Under the pieces are notes generated by a model, which saw nothing but the letters and a program-made list of their open reading frames with translations, made no database searches and was not told the DNA's origin. Made by a program: the position numbers and the translations under genes. From positions 1 to 64,000 of the forward strand of contig JBAIAA010001511.1 of NCBI GenBank assembly GCA_037893245.1: a stretch of 64,000 bases of DNA, read 5' to 3'. Of this stretch, positions 61,834-64,000 are shown one piece after another. Numbering within the stretch: the stretch's first letter is position 1; each line of letters starts with the position of its first letter. This DNA is from Crossaster papposus. Lineage: Eukaryota; Echinodermata; Asteroidea; Velatida; Solasteridae.

Positions 61834-63393
61834 ATGTAAAGGGAAAGAAGTGTGCATAAGAAATATGTAAAGGGAAAGAAGTGTGCATAAGAAATATGTA
61901 AAGGGAAAGAAGTGTGCATAAGAAATATGTAAAGGGAAAGAAGTGTGCATAAGAAATATGTAAAGGGAAAGAAGTGTGCATAATAAATATGTAAAGGGAA
62001 AGAAGTGTGCATAAGAAATATGTAAAGGGAAAGAAGTGTGCATAAGAAATATGTAAAGGGAAAGAAGTGTGCATAAGAAATATGTAAAGGGAAAGAAGTG
62101 TGCATAAGAAATATGTAAAGGGAAAGACGTGTGCATAAGAAATATGTAAAGGGAAAGAAGTGTGCATAAGAAATATGTAAAGGGAAAGAAGTGTGCATAA
62201 GAAATATGTAAAGGGAAAGAAGTGTGCATAAGAAATATGTAAAGGGAAAGAAGTGTGCATAAGAAATATGTAAAGGGAAAGAAGTGTGCATAAGAAATAT
62301 GTAAAGGGAAAGAAGTGTGCATAAGAAATATGTAAAGGGAAAGAAGTGTGCATAAGAAATTTGTAAAGGGAAAGAAGTGTGCATAAGAAATATGTAAAGG
62401 GAAAGAAGTGTGCATAAGAAATAAACACATGATGTGGGAACAAGCCCTCGAGTTAAATATGTAAAGGGAAAGAAGTGTGCATAAGAAATAAACACATGAT
62501 GTGGGAACAAGCCCTCGAGTTAAATATGTAAAGGGAAAGAAGTGTGCATAAGAAATATGTAAAGGGAAAGAAGTGTGCATAAGAAATATGTAAAGGGAAA
62601 GAAGTGTGCATAAGAAATATGTAAAGGGAAAGAAGTGTGCATAAGAAATATGTAAAGGGAAAGAAGTGTGCATAAGAAATATGTAAAGGGAAAGAAGTGT
62701 GCATAAGAAATATGTAAAGGGAAAGAAGTGTGCATAAGAAATATGTAAAGGAAAAGAAGTGTGCATAAGAAATATGTAAAGGGAAAGAAGTGTGCATAAG
62801 AAATATGTAAAGGGAAAGAAGTGTGCATAAGAAATATGTAAAGGGAAAGAAGTGTGCATAAGAAATATGTAAAGGGAAAGAAGTGTGCATAAGAAATATG
62901 TAAAGGGAAAGAAGTGTGCATAAGAAATATGTAAAGGGAAAGAAGTGTGCATAAGAAATATGTAAAGGGAAAGAAGTGTGCATAAGAAATATGTAAAGGG
63001 AAAGAAGTGTGCATAAGAAATATGTAAAGGGAAAGAAGTGTGCATAAGAAATATGTAAAGGGAAAGAAGTGTGCATAAGAAATATGTAAAGGGAAAGAAG
63101 TGTGCATAAGAAATATGTAAAGGGAAAGAAGTGTGCATAAGAAATATGTAAAGGGAAAGAAGTGTGCATAAGAAATATGTAAAGGGAAAGAAGTGTGCAT
63201 AAGAAATATGTAAAGGGAAAGAAGTGTCCATAAGAAATATGTAAAGGGAAAGAAGTGTGCATAAGAAATATGTAAAGGGAAAGAAGTGTGCATAAGAAAT
63301 ATGTAAAGGGAAAGAAGTGTGCATAAGAAATATGTAAAGGGAAAGAAGTGTGCATTAGAAATATGTAAAGGGAAAGAAGTGTGCATAAGAAAT

Positions 63394-63697
63394 AAACACA
63401 TGATGTCGGGACAAGCCCTCGAGTTAAATATGTAAAGGGAAAGAAGTGTGCATAAGAAATAAACACATGATGTGGGAACAAGCCCTCGAGTTAAATATGT
63501 AAAGGGAAAGAAGTGTGCATAAGAAATAAACACATGATGTGGGAACAAGCCCTCGAGTTAAATATGTAAAGGGAAAGAAGTGTGCATAAGAAATAAACAC
63601 ATGATGTGGGAACAAGCCCTCGAGTTAAATATGTAAAGGGAAAGAAGTGTGTATAAGAAATAAACACATGATGTCGGAACAAGCCCTCGAGTTAAAT
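63394..63697 (+). repeat. 67-bp composite run, HOR head 6
   Basis: Five elements at exact 67-bp steps: 63394, 63461, 63528, 63595 and 63662. The first is the GATGTCGGGAC form. The last is an intermediate GATGTCGGAAC form that carries only the first of the two changes and follows a GTGTGTATAAG monomer. The window ends 303 bp later in plain monomers. Confidence 0.92.
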
Positions 63698-64000
63698 ATG
63701 TAAAGGGAAAGAAGTGTGCATAAGAAATATGTAAAGGGAAAGAAGTGTGCATAAGAAATATGTAAAGGGAAAGAAGTGTGCATAAGAAATATGTAAAGGG
63801 AAAGAAGTGTGCATAAGAAATATGTAAAGGGAAAGAAGTGTGCATAATAAATATGTAAAGGGAAAGAAGTGTGCATAAGAAATATGTAAAGGGAAAGAAG
63901 TGTGCATAAGAAATATGTAAAGGGAAAGAAGTGTGCATAATAAATATGTAAAGGGAAAGAAGTGTGCATAAGAAATATGTAAAGGGAAAGAAGTGTGCAT

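Larger units (their letters stand above)
46790..64000 (+). repeat. 31-bp satellite array, domain IV
   Basis: The right-hand 17 kb has the densest 36-bp elements (46 of the 78). HOR units start at the GATGTCGG-type elements 46790, 49253, 52574, 55523, 61179 and 63394. Their lengths (2,463, 3,321, 2,949, 5,656 and 2,215 bp) all equal 31n + 36m. Compensating odd monomers occur at 48073 (AAATATAAAAAAGGG) and 48290 (AATAGGTAAAG). The array continues past base 64000. No gene evidence. Confidence 0.95.

Noticed and set aside
1..64000. CRISPR array
   Set aside because: Repeat length is in a superficially suitable range, but monomers are directly tandem with no unique spacers and there are no cas genes.
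1..64000. Telomeric or simple microsatellite repeat
   Set aside because: The unit is 31 bp and complex; no TTAGGG-like or other short telomeric motif is present.

Overview
The window is one uninterrupted tandem satellite array that runs off both ends of the sequence. About 1,880 head-to-tail copies of a 31-bp monomer (a clean example is 67-97; it starts AAATATGTAAAGGG and ends GTGTGCATAAG) make up about 91% of the 64 kb. I saw no inverted monomer. Two other sequences are embedded in the array: 78 copies of a 36-bp element carrying CTCGAG, which with one monomer forms a 67-bp unit, and a 701-bp GC-richer non-satellite insert present four times (5392-6092, 10163-10863, 13819-14519, 17475-18175). 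Measured distances between landmarks almost always equal 31n + 36m (+ 701 + 5 per insert), apart from a few 1-3 bp indels, so the window is nearly fully accounted for by these parts.

Organism: no bacterial gene, operon, rRNA or tRNA is visible. A long AT-rich satellite with nested higher-order repeats (HORs) is typical of eukaryotic, probably animal, constitutive heterochromatin (centromeric, pericentromeric, subtelomeric or sex-chromosome). I do not recognise the monomer and cannot name a species.

Layout. Domain I (1-5391): satellite with nine 36-bp elements ending GAGTTAAAT. Domain II (5392-37214): the four inserts, then satellite whose ten 36-bp elements all end GAGGTAAAT. It includes two apparently identical 3,656-bp HOR units (10163-13818 and 13819-17474), one insert-bearing unit 1,115 bp longer (5392-10162), and several younger local HORs. 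Domain III (37215-46789): a roughly 2.64-kb HOR with paired 36-bp elements, the first ending GAGTTTAAT. Domain IV (46790-64000): 2.2-5.7 kb HORs, each opening with a GATGTCGG-type 36-bp element followed by a run of 67-bp units.

Coding capacity: there is no convincing gene. The very long minus-strand open frames (up to 6,383 codons) come from a stop-free 31-bp unit. Because 31 leaves remainder 1 on division by 3, one frame passes through all three phases and all three minus frames stay open. The insert has short open frames on both strands but no recognisable domain. The most interesting points are the insert flanked by a 5-bp duplication (TGTAA), its amplification as part of a satellite HOR, and the sharp domain boundaries marked by single-base variants of the 36-bp element.
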